Assembly: GCA_016185145.1 (NCBI GenBank)
Contig: JACPOB010000081.1
Span: forward strand, 40,668 to 104,667
Reading direction: 5' to 3'
Length of the DNA stretch: 64,000 nucleotides
From: Rhodospirillales bacterium
GTDB lineage: Bacteria; Pseudomonadota; Alphaproteobacteria; Reyranellales; Reyranellaceae
Shown: positions 1 to 7,940 of the stretch, piece by piece
Position numbering within the stretch: position 1 is the stretch's first letter
How the letters are laid out: every line of letters begins with the position of its first letter
The notes under the pieces: model-generated
What the model was told of the DNA's origin: nothing
Database searches by the model: none
Seen by the model: the letters and a program-made list of their open reading frames with translations, nothing else
Made by a program: the position numbers and the translations under genes

Positions 1-2
1 CG

Positions 3-80
3 CCTTTGCAGAGCACCGCGCACGATCCGCATGCCACCCATCCGGCGCAGTCGGCTGAGAACTTGGAAGGGCCCGTCTGA
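3..80 (+). CDS. C-terminal tail of upstream gene, probably TRAP small permease (partial)
   Basis: An open frame enters from the left edge and ends with TGA at 78-80, which overlaps the ATG of the next gene (ATGA). Only about 25 residues are visible and they carry no family motif. The assignment as the DctQ-type small permease of a TRAP transporter is inference: in these operons the small permease usually sits directly before the large permease, often translationally coupled to it. Confidence 0.45.
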   Translation, partial: PLQSTAHDPHATHPAQSAENLEGPV

Positions 81-1360
81 TGGCGATAGCGGTCATGGTC
101 GTCGCTTTCTCAATCATGCTGGTCCTGACGACGCCGGTGGCGTTCGCGATCGCCGCCGCCGCCGCGCTGGGCCTGATGATCGGCGACACGGCGCCGCTGC
201 TGGTCGTCCCGCAACGCATATTCGCCGGCGCCGATTCGTTCGTTCTGCTGGCCATTCCGCTGTTCATCCTGGCCGGCGCCCTGATGGAGACGGGCGGCAT
301 ATCGGCCCGCCTCGTCGACCTCGCGCGCGCCCTGGTCGGACACATCCGCGGCGGGCTCGGCATGGCCGTCGTCGTCGCGGAGGCCTTCTTCTCCGGGATC
401 TCCGGCTCGACGGTCGCCGACGTGTCGGCCATCGGCTCGCTGATGATCCCCTCCCTGAAGCGGATGGGTTTCAAGCCCGATCGCGCCGTGGCGATCGTGT
501 CGGCGTCGTCCGCCATGGGCATTCTCATACCGCCTTGCCTCGTCATGGTCGTCATCGCGCAGATCGCCGGCCTCTCGGTGGGCGCGTTGTTCCTGGCGGG
601 CTTCGTGCCGGCGGCCGTGCTGGCCCTCGCCTTGATCCTCCTGATCTACTTCCAGGCGCGCCGCGACGGCATCGGTGGCGACAAGCGGGCGACCTGGAAG
701 GAGAGGGGACGGGCGTTCGTGGCCGCGCTCGTGCCGCTGATGATGCCCATCATCGTGTTCGGGGCGATCCTGAGCGGGATGGCCGACCCGACGGAAGCGG
801 CGGTGCTCGCCGTCGCCTATGCGTTCGTCATCGGCGTGTTCGTCTACAAGGAGATCCGCTGGAGCCAGCTGCCGAAGATCTTCATCGACAGCGCGGTGAC
901 CAGCGGCGTCGTGATCTTCATGGTGGGGGCCGCCTCGAGCTTCTCCTGGATCCTCGCCTTCGAGCAGGTGCCGGCACAGCTCGCGCACCTGATGCTGGAA
1001 ATTTCGTCGTCGCCGATGATCTTCTTCATCCTCAGCATCGCGATCCTCACGGTGCTCGCAGCGGTGCTGGAAGGGCTGCCCGCGATCATCATCTGCCTGC
1101 CGATCTTCCTGCCGATCGCCGCCCAGTTCCACATCGACCCGCTGCACTACTCGATCGTCGTCGTCGCGGCCACCGGCCTCGGCCTGTTCCTGCCGCCGAT
1201 CGGCATCGGCCTCTACATCGCGAGCTCGTTCGCCAATCTCACCGCGGAGCAGACGTTCAAGGCGATGATGCCCTACACGATCGTGCTCGCCCTGGGGCTG
1301 GTCGTCCTGATGCTCTTTCCCTGGCTCACGCTTGTAATCCCGCATCTCGTCTTTGGCTGA
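80..1360 (+). CDS. TRAP transporter large permease (DctM type)
   Basis: A 426-residue inner-membrane protein made almost wholly of hydrophobic helices, the usual length and look of DctM subunits, which carry organic acids with sodium after delivery by a periplasmic binding protein. The family-typical loop GISGSTVADVSAIGSLMIPS lies near residues 114-133, and a second similar half follows after about residue 225. The ATG overlaps the stop of the preceding gene, and the binding protein starts 22 bases downstream, so the order is small permease, large permease, binding protein. The substrate cannot be read from the permease. Confidence 0.93.
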   Translation: MAIAVMVVAFSIMLVLTTPVAFAIAAAAALGLMIGDTAPLLVVPQRIFAGADSFVLLAIPLFILAGALMETGGISARLVDLARALVGHIRGGLGMAVVVAEAFFSGISGSTVADVSAIGSLMIPSLKRMGFKPDRAVAIVSASSAMGILIPPCLVMVVIAQIAGLSVGALFLAGFVPAAVLALALILLIYFQARRDGIGGDKRATWKERGRAFVAALVPLMMPIIVFGAILSGMADPTEAAVLAVAYAFVIGVFVYKEIRWSQLPKIFIDSAVTSGVVIFMVGAASSFSWILAFEQVPAQLAHLMLEISSSPMIFFILSIAILTVLAAVLEGLPAIIICLPIFLPIAAQFHIDPLHYSIVVVAATGLGLFLPPIGIGLYIASSFANLTAEQTFKAMMPYTIVLALGLVVLMLFPWLTLVIPHLVFG

Positions 1361-1382
1361 AGCCGCCCCGGAGGATGGAACA

Positions 1383-2417
1383 ATGACCGAGCGCAAAATC
1401 TTTCATGCAAATCGTCGTCGATTTCTGAGCGGCTCAGCCGCGGGCGCGGCCGCCGTGATGCTGGCATCGCGCGGCGCGCTTGCGCAGCCGGCGATCATCA
1501 AGCTGCCGAAGAAGATCACGATCAAGGCGGCCACCATAACGGCCGAGTCGTTCCCCTACGTCGACGGCCTGAGGTACTGGAAGAAGGCGGTCGAGAGCCG
1601 CACCGGCGGCGATGTCGACTTCCAGGTCTTCCACACCGCGCAGCTCGGTGACGAGCGCACGGTCAACGAGGGCATCCTCGCCGGCTCGATCCAGGTCGGC
1701 ATCGGTGCAGGCGCATGGGCCGGGTTCGTTCCGGCCTACAACGTCGTGGAGCTGCCGTTCCTCATCCGCGATCTCAAGCACATGTACAGCCTCGCCGACG
1801 GCGCGCTGGGGGCCAAGCTCGCCGAGCAGGGCGCCGCCAAGGGCTTCAAGGTGCTGGCCTACTACAGCGCCGGCGACCAGCATTTCCAGACGCGCAAGAC
1901 GACCATCCGCAGCCTGCCGGACATCAAGGGTCTCAAGATCCGCGTCATCCAGAACAAGGCCCTCATCGACGGCTTCCGCGCCCTCGGAGCGGTGCCGACG
2001 CCGCTTCCCTATCCGGAGATCTACACCGCGCTCCAGCAGGGCACGGTCGACGGCACCGCGAACGACCTGCTGACCGTGACCTCGGCGCGGCTGTATGAAG
2101 TCGTGAAGCTCTTCACGTGGTCCAGCTACGTGGTCGAGCCGCGCCCCGTGATCATGTCGAAGACGTACTTCGACGCGTTGCCGGCGGATTTCCAGAAGGT
2201 CCTCGTCGAGACCGCCCAGGAGGCGGCCGTGCACGAGCGCAAGGTGTTCGAAGAGCGCGCGGCGGGCGCCCTCGAGGAAGCGAAGAAGAACGGCATGCAG
2301 TTCTTCGAGCTCACGGACCGGCCGAAGTGGGTCGAGGCGAGCCGGCCGGTATGGGAGGCCTTCGGCAAGGCGACGCCCGGCGCTGCCGAGCTCATCAAGA
2401 TCATCCAGTCGACATGA
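1383..2417 (+). CDS. TRAP transporter substrate-binding protein (DctP type), Tat-exported
   Basis: A 344-residue periplasmic solute receptor. The N-terminus has a twin-arginine signal (NRRRFLSGSA) followed by an Ala-rich stretch ending near ALA-QP. The body shows the DctP pattern, including GLKIRVIQNKALIDGF and an ALQQGTVDGTAND segment, where the family arginine normally contacts the substrate carboxylate. I chose the ATG at 1383, not an in-frame ATG 30 bases earlier, because a GGAGG lies a few bases upstream and the Tat motif then falls at the start. The two genes that follow (RidA-like) suggest a nitrogen-bearing acid as substrate; this is inference. Confidence 0.92.
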   Translation: MTERKIFHANRRRFLSGSAAGAAAVMLASRGALAQPAIIKLPKKITIKAATITAESFPYVDGLRYWKKAVESRTGGDVDFQVFHTAQLGDERTVNEGILAGSIQVGIGAGAWAGFVPAYNVVELPFLIRDLKHMYSLADGALGAKLAEQGAAKGFKVLAYYSAGDQHFQTRKTTIRSLPDIKGLKIRVIQNKALIDGFRALGAVPTPLPYPEIYTALQQGTVDGTANDLLTVTSARLYEVVKLFTWSSYVVEPRPVIMSKTYFDALPADFQKVLVETAQEAAVHERKVFEERAAGALEEAKKNGMQFFELTDRPKWVEASRPVWEAFGKATPGAAELIKIIQST

Positions 2418-2457
2418 GCTGGATGCCTGTGCCCGGAAACATCACCCCTGACAGTCG

Positions 2458-3219
2458 ATGGATAGGATGACAAACCTGGTTTCGTTTGACGCTGGCAACT
2501 ATCAATTCATTCCAGGAGTGTTCCAGTATTCAGCGGGTGTGAGGGCCGGTGACGGCTTCGAGATCGTGCGCGTGCGCTTTCGCGAGCCGCTTCCCCTGGC
2601 GCAGGCCTTTCCCGCCGTCGAGGCTCACCTCACGGCGGTGCAGCGTCCGCTGGCTGCGTTCTGCTCGTGCGAGCTCCGGTCGCCGGCGCCGTTCACGGAA
2701 GCCGGCTTCACGGCGTTCAATCGCGAGTATGTCGGCTGGCTCGAGCGCTGGGGCCTGATGCGCGACGGCGTGAATCCGGTGGCGCGCACCAACGTCTGTC
2801 CGCAGGTTGCGCCGCCCGACAAGGTCACCCTCTACGCCTTTTCCTATACGCGCCCCAGGACGGCGGGGGCGCCGGGCAGCTTCGTCGTCGCCGGCAGCGG
2901 CGAGGCTCCCGAAGGCAAGGGCAACTATCGCGACCATGCGATTCGGCTCGGCGATCGCTCGGTCGAAGGCCTGGCGGAGAAGGCCCGCTGGGTGCTGGGC
3001 GAAATGGAGCGTCGCATGGCCATGCTCGGCATGACATGGGCCGACAACACGGGCACGCACCTCTACACGGTGTACGACGTCCATCCGTTCCTCGAGCGGG
3101 AGATCGTCGGCCGGGGCGCGTCGTCCAACGGCCTGAGCTGGCACTTCGCCCGTCCGCCGGTCCAGGACCTCGACTACGAGATGGATGTGCGCGGGGTGTC
3201 CACCGAGCTCGTCATCTGA
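2458..3219 (+). CDS. Unassigned protein with RidA-like sequence features
   Basis: A soluble protein of about 253 residues without a signal peptide. I do not recognise it firmly. By eye it resembles two RidA/YjgF-like halves. The first half has FTAFNREYVGWLERWG followed by NPVARTNV, like the FN-x-x-Y helix and P-A-R-S strand of RidA. The second half has a hydrophobic strand (SFVVAGSGE) and an amphipathic helix (EKARWVLGEMERRMAMLG) like the RidA N-terminal part. It begins 40 bases after the TRAP receptor and ends 8 bases before a triple-RidA gene, so it is probably co-transcribed and may process the imported compound. The start may be the ATG at 2458 or at 2467; the bases before 2467 (GGATAGG) could act as ribosome-binding site. 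Confidence 0.7.
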   Translation: MDRMTNLVSFDAGNYQFIPGVFQYSAGVRAGDGFEIVRVRFREPLPLAQAFPAVEAHLTAVQRPLAAFCSCELRSPAPFTEAGFTAFNREYVGWLERWGLMRDGVNPVARTNVCPQVAPPDKVTLYAFSYTRPRTAGAPGSFVVAGSGEAPEGKGNYRDHAIRLGDRSVEGLAEKARWVLGEMERRMAMLGMTWADNTGTHLYTVYDVHPFLEREIVGRGASSNGLSWHFARPPVQDLDYEMDVRGVSTELVI

Positions 3220-3227
3220 GTCGATCG

Positions 3228-4418
3228 ATGTCCAAGAAGGTCATACTCACCGACCGGTTGATGCGGCCGATCGCGCATTTCTCGCATGCCTCGAGGGTGG
3301 GCAACCTGGTGCATATCGGGGCGGTGGCGGGCGTGTTTCCCGGCCTCCGGCTCGCAGGCGACAGTGTGGGCCGCATCGACGTCGCCGCGCAGATCGATCG
3401 GATGTTCGACAATCTCGCGACGGAGCTCGACCTCATGGGCGCGCGCCTGTCCGATGTGGTGCGCCTCAAGACCTACGTCAGCTTCCCGCGCGATATCGGA
3501 AAGTACCGGGAGGCGTACGGCCGGCTTTTCTCGGCAATCAGGCCGGCGCATACGGTGGTCGGTTCATGGGACTTTCCGCTGCCCCAGGCCGCCGTCGAGC
3601 TCGATGCCGTTGCCGTTGTCGACGGCGGAGCACGGGTGCTCGAAGCGGAGGGATTGCCGGTGCTGCCGGGCTGCGCACCCGCGGGAGTGCTGTGCGACGG
3701 CTTCCACTATGCAACGGCGTGTCCTGTCGATGCCGATGGCAAGGTGGCGGCGTCAACGGGCCGTGAGCAGACGATTGCGGCATTGCGCAATCTCGAGCGG
3801 ATGCTCGCGGCCGCCGGGCTGACGTCCGGGGACGTCTGCAGCGTCCACGTCACGATCGCGGATCTCCGCGAACTGCCTGTCGTCGAGAACGAACTCCGAC
3901 AATTCTTCGGCGAATCGCTGCCGACCTGGACGGTCGTCGGAGCTCCCCTGGAAAGTCCGGATTTCCGGCTCACGATCGAATCGATCGCGACGTCGGGCGG
4001 CGGCCAGCGACTGGGCAGCAAGCTCGCGCCGCTGAACGCTGGCAGGGCGGCACCCGCCGTTCTGGCGGGCGACGTCCTGTTCCTCGGCGGCCAGATCGGT
4101 CTTTCGATGGACGCGGCCGAGGCCGGCGACGTCGAGCGCCAGACCCGGAACGCATGGGAGCGGCTCAACAGCCTGATCGACGTTGCAGGCTTCACGTCGG
4201 AGTCGGTCATCCGGACCAACAACGTTCTCACGGATTGGCGCGACTATGCCGGCTTCAATGCCGGCTACGGCGCCAACGTGCCGGAGCCCTATGTGCCTCG
4301 CGCGACGGTGCTCGGTCAGCTTTCCGATGCCCGGGCCCGCGTCCAGGTGGAAGGCATCGTCCATCGCAACGGCGCGGAGGCGACGATCCTGCAAGTGCCG
4401 CCGATCATCCAGCGATAG
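3228..4418 (+). CDS. Triple RidA/YjgF-domain fusion protein
   Basis: A protein of 396 residues, about three times the usual 110-130-residue RidA chain. Domain 1 covers about 5-130, domain 2 about 135-255, domain 3 about 262-390. Each has the strand-helix pattern and the VVRLKTYV-type strand. RidA proteins hydrolyse reactive enamine/imine intermediates using an arginine in a P-x-R motif. Here that site reads PAHTVV in domain 1, PTWTVV in domain 2 and VPRATV in domain 3, so only the third domain keeps the arginine. RidA normally forms trimers, so the fusion may make a one-chain pseudo-trimer (inference). It is the last gene of the TRAP cluster. Confidence 0.85.
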   Translation: MSKKVILTDRLMRPIAHFSHASRVGNLVHIGAVAGVFPGLRLAGDSVGRIDVAAQIDRMFDNLATELDLMGARLSDVVRLKTYVSFPRDIGKYREAYGRLFSAIRPAHTVVGSWDFPLPQAAVELDAVAVVDGGARVLEAEGLPVLPGCAPAGVLCDGFHYATACPVDADGKVAASTGREQTIAALRNLERMLAAAGLTSGDVCSVHVTIADLRELPVVENELRQFFGESLPTWTVVGAPLESPDFRLTIESIATSGGGQRLGSKLAPLNAGRAAPAVLAGDVLFLGGQIGLSMDAAEAGDVERQTRNAWERLNSLIDVAGFTSESVIRTNNVLTDWRDYAGFNAGYGANVPEPYVPRATVLGQLSDARARVQVEGIVHRNGAEATILQVPPIIQR

Positions 4419-4425
4419 CCAGGGA

Positions 4426-5793
4426 TCATCTGGACAGGGTGTTCTTGTAGATCCCGCCGTCCTTCATGATGACCAGGAAGTTCTTCTGAGGGTCGGCGAC
4501 GAGCCCGATGTTCTCCAGCGGATTGCCGTCGACCAGCAGCAGGTCGGCGAGGGCTCCTTCCTCCACGACGCCGAGCTTGCCGGGATAGGGATTGCGCTTG
4601 CCCGACAGCGCCAGCAACTCGGCGTTGGTGCTAGTCGCCATGGCGAGCGCTTCGGCGGGCGTGTACCAGCGGACGAGCGACGCCAGGATGGCGCCCTGGC
4701 GCTGCGCCAGCGCGCGCGAGAACAGCACGTCTGTGCCCCACGCCGTCTTGAGCTTGTACTTCTTCGCGAGCTCATAGGTCTTGTCGATGCCGGGCCAGAC
4801 TTCATCGGCCTTGGCGCGCTGGACCGAACCCTCCGGGAAACCCAGCCGCAGCTCCTCGGGAAGCGGCTGCGGGCTCAGCCATATCCCTTTGTCGGCCATC
4901 AGCTTGGCGGTCGCGTCGTCCATCAGGAAGCCGTGCTCGATGCACTTCACGCCGGCGGCGATGGATCGCCGGATCGCCTCCGGAATGAACGCGTGGGCGA
5001 CGACGTAGGTGCCCCAGTTCTCGGCCGCTTCGACCGCCGCCCGCAGCTCGGCCTCGGTGAAGGTGGTCACGTCGAGCGGGCTGTGCGGTGAGGAGACGCC
5101 ACCGCCGGCCGTCACCTTGACCTGCGACGCTCCCTGCATGAGCTGCTCGCGCGCGCGCATCCGCATCTCGTCCGGGCTGTCGACGACCATGGCGCCACCG
5201 ATCTGCTCCATGCGCGTGAGAGTGCTAAGAGTTCGCGGCAAATCGGAGGGCGACCGGAAATCCCCGTGTCCGCTTGTGACCGTGAGCATGGCGCCGGAGG
5301 GATAGATGCGCGGGCCCCGCACGACGCCCTCGTCGATCGCGCGCTTGAGGCCGAAGACCGGTCCGCCCACATCGCGCACGGTGGTGAAGCCGCGCATCAG
5401 CGTATCGGTCGCCTCCTCGCCGGCCAGGAGATTGTTGTAGCCCACATCGCCCGCGATCGATTCGGCGGGGGTCGTCCGGATCAGCATCGCGTGCCAATGC
5501 ACGTCGATGAGGCCGGGCATCAAGGTCCGGCCGCCGCCGTCGATGATGCGCGTGTCCGCCCGGCGATCGACGGTGATGGGCTGTGTCGCGATTCTCTCGA
5601 TCTTGTTGCCGCGCACGAGCACATTGGTGGGGGCGGAGAGTGCGGCGCCCTTGCCGTCGAAGATGCGGACATTCTCGAAGAGCGTCGTCCCGCCCTGGGG
5701 CGGAGGCGCTTGCTGCGCCAGACCGGCCTGGCAAAGGCCGATCGAGAGAGTCCACGCCATCGCCTGAGCGAACCAATTTTTGAACTGTACCAT
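4426..5793 (-). CDS. Secreted metal-dependent amidohydrolase
   Basis: A 455-residue protein. The start ATG at 5793 gives a clear signal peptide (hydrophobic AMAWTLSIGLCQAGLAQQ), whereas the frame open further upstream encodes no sensible N-terminus. The fold follows the amidohydrolase superfamily: an LFENVRIFDGKG first strand, the metal motif DVHWHA (HxH) near residue 105, a lysine-containing strand QVKVTAGGG, VAHAF and CIEHGF histidines, and the WGTDV aspartate near residue 370. The closest class by pattern is the imidazolonepropionase/Xaa-Pro dipeptidase-like group of secreted hydrolases; the substrate is unknown. It converges on the triple-RidA gene with 7 bases between stops and diverges from the SRPBCC/ArsR pair. 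Confidence 0.88.
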   Translation of the reverse strand: MVQFKNWFAQAMAWTLSIGLCQAGLAQQAPPPQGGTTLFENVRIFDGKGAALSAPTNVLVRGNKIERIATQPITVDRRADTRIIDGGGRTLMPGLIDVHWHAMLIRTTPAESIAGDVGYNNLLAGEEATDTLMRGFTTVRDVGGPVFGLKRAIDEGVVRGPRIYPSGAMLTVTSGHGDFRSPSDLPRTLSTLTRMEQIGGAMVVDSPDEMRMRAREQLMQGASQVKVTAGGGVSSPHSPLDVTTFTEAELRAAVEAAENWGTYVVAHAFIPEAIRRSIAAGVKCIEHGFLMDDATAKLMADKGIWLSPQPLPEELRLGFPEGSVQRAKADEVWPGIDKTYELAKKYKLKTAWGTDVLFSRALAQRQGAILASLVRWYTPAEALAMATSTNAELLALSGKRNPYPGKLGVVEEGALADLLLVDGNPLENIGLVADPQKNFLVIMKDGGIYKNTLSR

Positions 5794-5853
5794 CCATCGA
5801 CTGTGCCGCGCCTCGACGTGCCGATCAAATCCGATGTTTGCCGTATACAAGTA

Positions 5854-5881
5854 TTGACTTATATAAGTGTAGGACGATATT
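5854..5881 (+). promoter_or_regulatory. Promoter with 12-bp palindromic operator before the SRPBCC/ArsR pair
   Basis: In the AT-rich gap between the divergent amidohydrolase and SRPBCC genes there is a -35-like TTGACT (5854-5859) and a -10-like GATATT (5876-5881), spaced 16 bases. A perfect palindrome ACTTATATAAGT (5857-5868) overlaps the -35 end. It is a plausible site for the ArsR protein encoded two genes downstream, giving autoregulation. The promoter boxes are weak matches. Confidence 0.45.
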
Positions 5882-5908
5882 CCTCCTCGCAACAGGAGGG
5901 AAAGAGGG

Positions 5909-6574
5909 ATGCAGATCGACGACGTCGCTGGAGTGCTGGGACTTGTCGCGCGCGCGGTGCGCAATTTCGAGAAGGACGGGAAGCCGGCGAGCGCGGTGAC
6001 CCTGACAAGGCTTTACGACACCAGCGTCGATGACCTGTGGGATGCGCTCACCAGCAGCGAACGCCTGCCGCGATGGTTCCTGCCGGTCGAGGGTGACCTC
6101 AGGCTGGGCGGACGCTACCAGCTCCGCGGGAATGCAGGCGGCACCATCACGGCGTGCACGCCGCCGACCCATTTCGCCGCAACCTGGGAATTCGGCGGCG
6201 GCACGAGCTGGATCGACGTCAAGCTGGCGGCGGAACGCGGCAAGGCGCGGCTGACGCTGGAACATACCGCCCTCATCGAGGATCATTGGAACCAGTTCGG
6301 CCCGGGCGCCGTGGGCATCGGCTGGGACCTCGCCCTCATCGGACTGGGGCGATACCTGGCAACCGGGGCGTCGGTCGATCATGCGACGGCCGAGGCCTGG
6401 ATGGGCTCGCCGAACGGCAAGGCGTTCATGAGGGCGAGCGGGGAGGCGTGGCGGATGGCGCATGTCGCGAGCGGAGTGGAGCCGGCCTCGGCCAAGGAGC
6501 GGTCGGACCGGACGATCGCCTTCTATCTCGGCGAGACGCCGACCGACGTCGCGCATCCCGGCACGGGAACCTGA
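5909..6574 (+). CDS. SRPBCC (AHSA1-type) domain protein
   Basis: A 221-residue cytoplasmic protein with the START-like/AHSA1 pattern: a strand starting VTLTRLYDTSVDDLWDALT, then LPRWFLPVEGDLRLGGRYQL and the later TLEHTAL strand. Such proteins bind small hydrophobic ligands and are often encoded beside an ArsR-type repressor. The stop codon overlaps the ATG of the ArsR gene (ATGA), so the two are translationally coupled. The gene order is SRPBCC then ArsR, the reverse of the second such pair near 39 kb. An AGGAGG-like site lies about 10 bases before the ATG. Confidence 0.85.
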   Translation: MQIDDVAGVLGLVARAVRNFEKDGKPASAVTLTRLYDTSVDDLWDALTSSERLPRWFLPVEGDLRLGGRYQLRGNAGGTITACTPPTHFAATWEFGGGTSWIDVKLAAERGKARLTLEHTALIEDHWNQFGPGAVGIGWDLALIGLGRYLATGASVDHATAEAWMGSPNGKAFMRASGEAWRMAHVASGVEPASAKERSDRTIAFYLGETPTDVAHPGTGT

Positions 6575-6936
6575 TGCACGTCTTCGAGGTGCTGTCCGAT
6601 CCGGTGCGCCGTCGCATCCTCGAGCTGCTCGGTTCGGGAGAGATGGCCTCCGGCGAAGTCGTGGAGGCGATCGGGAGCGAGTTCGGGATCACGCAGGCGG
6701 CGGTGTCGCAGCATCTCAAGGTGTTGCGCGAGAGCGGCTTTGCCCGGGTCCGGGCGGACGCCCAGCGACGGCTGTATTCGGTGGATGCCGCGGGGCTTCA
6801 GATGGTGGATGCCTGGCTCGGTCAGTTCAGACGCTTCTGGGAGCCGAAGCTCGACGCCCTGGCGACGGAAATCGCGCGCGGCAAGCGCGAGCGGCGTCGC
6901 GCGCCGATCGCCGCGCGCCCGGGCAAGAGGGCATAG
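6574..6936 (+). CDS. ArsR-family transcriptional regulator
   Basis: A 120-residue winged-helix repressor starting MHVFEVLSDPVRRRILELL, the standard ArsR opening, with the recognition helix in ITQAAVSQHLKVLRESGFA (about residues 38-56) and the wing VRADAQRRLYSV. No cysteine metal site of the ArsR/SmtB type is visible, so it belongs to the non-metal group paired with SRPBCC proteins. Its ATG overlaps the SRPBCC stop. The likely operator is the palindrome at 5857-5868. The C-terminal tail is rich in Arg/Lys. Confidence 0.88.
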   Translation: MHVFEVLSDPVRRRILELLGSGEMASGEVVEAIGSEFGITQAAVSQHLKVLRESGFARVRADAQRRLYSVDAAGLQMVDAWLGQFRRFWEPKLDALATEIARGKRERRRAPIAARPGKRA

Positions 6937-7053
6937 CTCAGCTAAAGCACAATCCGTCCAGCTTGCCGGATGAGGGCACGTAATCGCGCCACGCTTGTAA
7001 CTCCCCGAGGCGCTTGTGCTCGTCTACGAAGCGTCAAAGGGAGTTTCGCCGAC

Positions 7054-7917
7054 ATGACCGCACTGACCAAGGATGTGATCCGCCTCTGGCCCGATGGCCC
7101 GCCGTCGACGCTGGAAGGCGTGGGACCCGAACTCGTGTTCCGTGGACCGTTCGGAACGGCCCGCGATACCGCCATGTTGCGCAATGTGTCGGAGCCGACG
7201 CTGACGGTGTTTCGGCCGGCCCGGCCGAACGGCGTCGGCGTGATCGTATGCCCGGGCGGCGGCCTCAGGGTCCTGGCGTGGGAGCACGAAGGCATCGACG
7301 TCGCGACGTGGCTGGCGGCGCGGGGCTACACCGCCTTTCTGCTGAAGTATCGCCTGCGGGCGACGCCGGCGGACGACGACGCCGAGATGACGCAACCGGA
7401 GTCGCGATTTGACCTCGGTCGAACGGGAAGAAACGCGTTCCGCGCCCTGGCCGAGATCGTGCCGCCCGAGACGATCCGCGACGTGCGCGCCGCCGTGGCC
7501 GATGACGGACGGCGCGCGGTCGCGATTGTCCGCGAGCGCGCCGGGCAGTGGGACGTGGACCCGGCCAAGGTCGGCATGATCGGCTTCTCTGCCGGTGCGT
7601 TCCTGGCCGTCGATGTCGCGATCTCTCCACGTGTGGCGCCGCTTGCGTTCGTCGCCGCGATCTACGGCGGCGAGACGCGAGGAGAGCCCGTGCCGGCGGA
7701 TGCACCTCCGCTGTTCACGTGCATCGCACAGGATGACTTGCTGCTTTATCGGGTGACGGAACGTCTCTACTCGGACTGGACCGATGCCGGGTGTTCCGCC
7801 GAGCTGCACGTCTGGCGGCGCGGCGGCCACGGATTCGGCGTGGCGAAGCGGGGGATGCCGTCAGACCGCTGGACCGAGCAATTCCACGATTGGCTGACCG
7901 ATCTGGGATTTGCGTAG
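7054..7917 (+). CDS. Alpha/beta hydrolase (acetyl-esterase/lipase-like)
   Basis: A 287-residue protein. An oxyanion-type PGGGL motif lies near residue 69, the nucleophile elbow GFSAG near residue 185, an aspartate in the IAQDDLLL stretch and the final histidine in RRGGHGFG near residue 258, giving a complete Ser-Asp-His triad. No signal peptide is seen. The ATG at 7054 is preceded by AAGGGAG, which decides it over an in-frame ATG at 6970. It resembles BD-FAE/acetyl xylan esterase-like hydrolases; the true substrate is unknown. It converges with the flavoprotein gene that follows. Confidence 0.85.
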   Translation: MTALTKDVIRLWPDGPPSTLEGVGPELVFRGPFGTARDTAMLRNVSEPTLTVFRPARPNGVGVIVCPGGGLRVLAWEHEGIDVATWLAARGYTAFLLKYRLRATPADDDAEMTQPESRFDLGRTGRNAFRALAEIVPPETIRDVRAAVADDGRRAVAIVRERAGQWDVDPAKVGMIGFSAGAFLAVDVAISPRVAPLAFVAAIYGGETRGEPVPADAPPLFTCIAQDDLLLYRVTERLYSDWTDAGCSAELHVWRRGGHGFGVAKRGMPSDRWTEQFHDWLTDLGFA

Positions 7918-7940
7918 GGAGTGACTACTCGCGGCCTCCG

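Noticed and set aside
2458..3219. Calling this gene a chloromuconate deaminase (CnbZ) because of its RidA-like look
   Set aside because: I recall the characterised CnbZ as an amidase-type protein and cannot verify the link from sequence alone.
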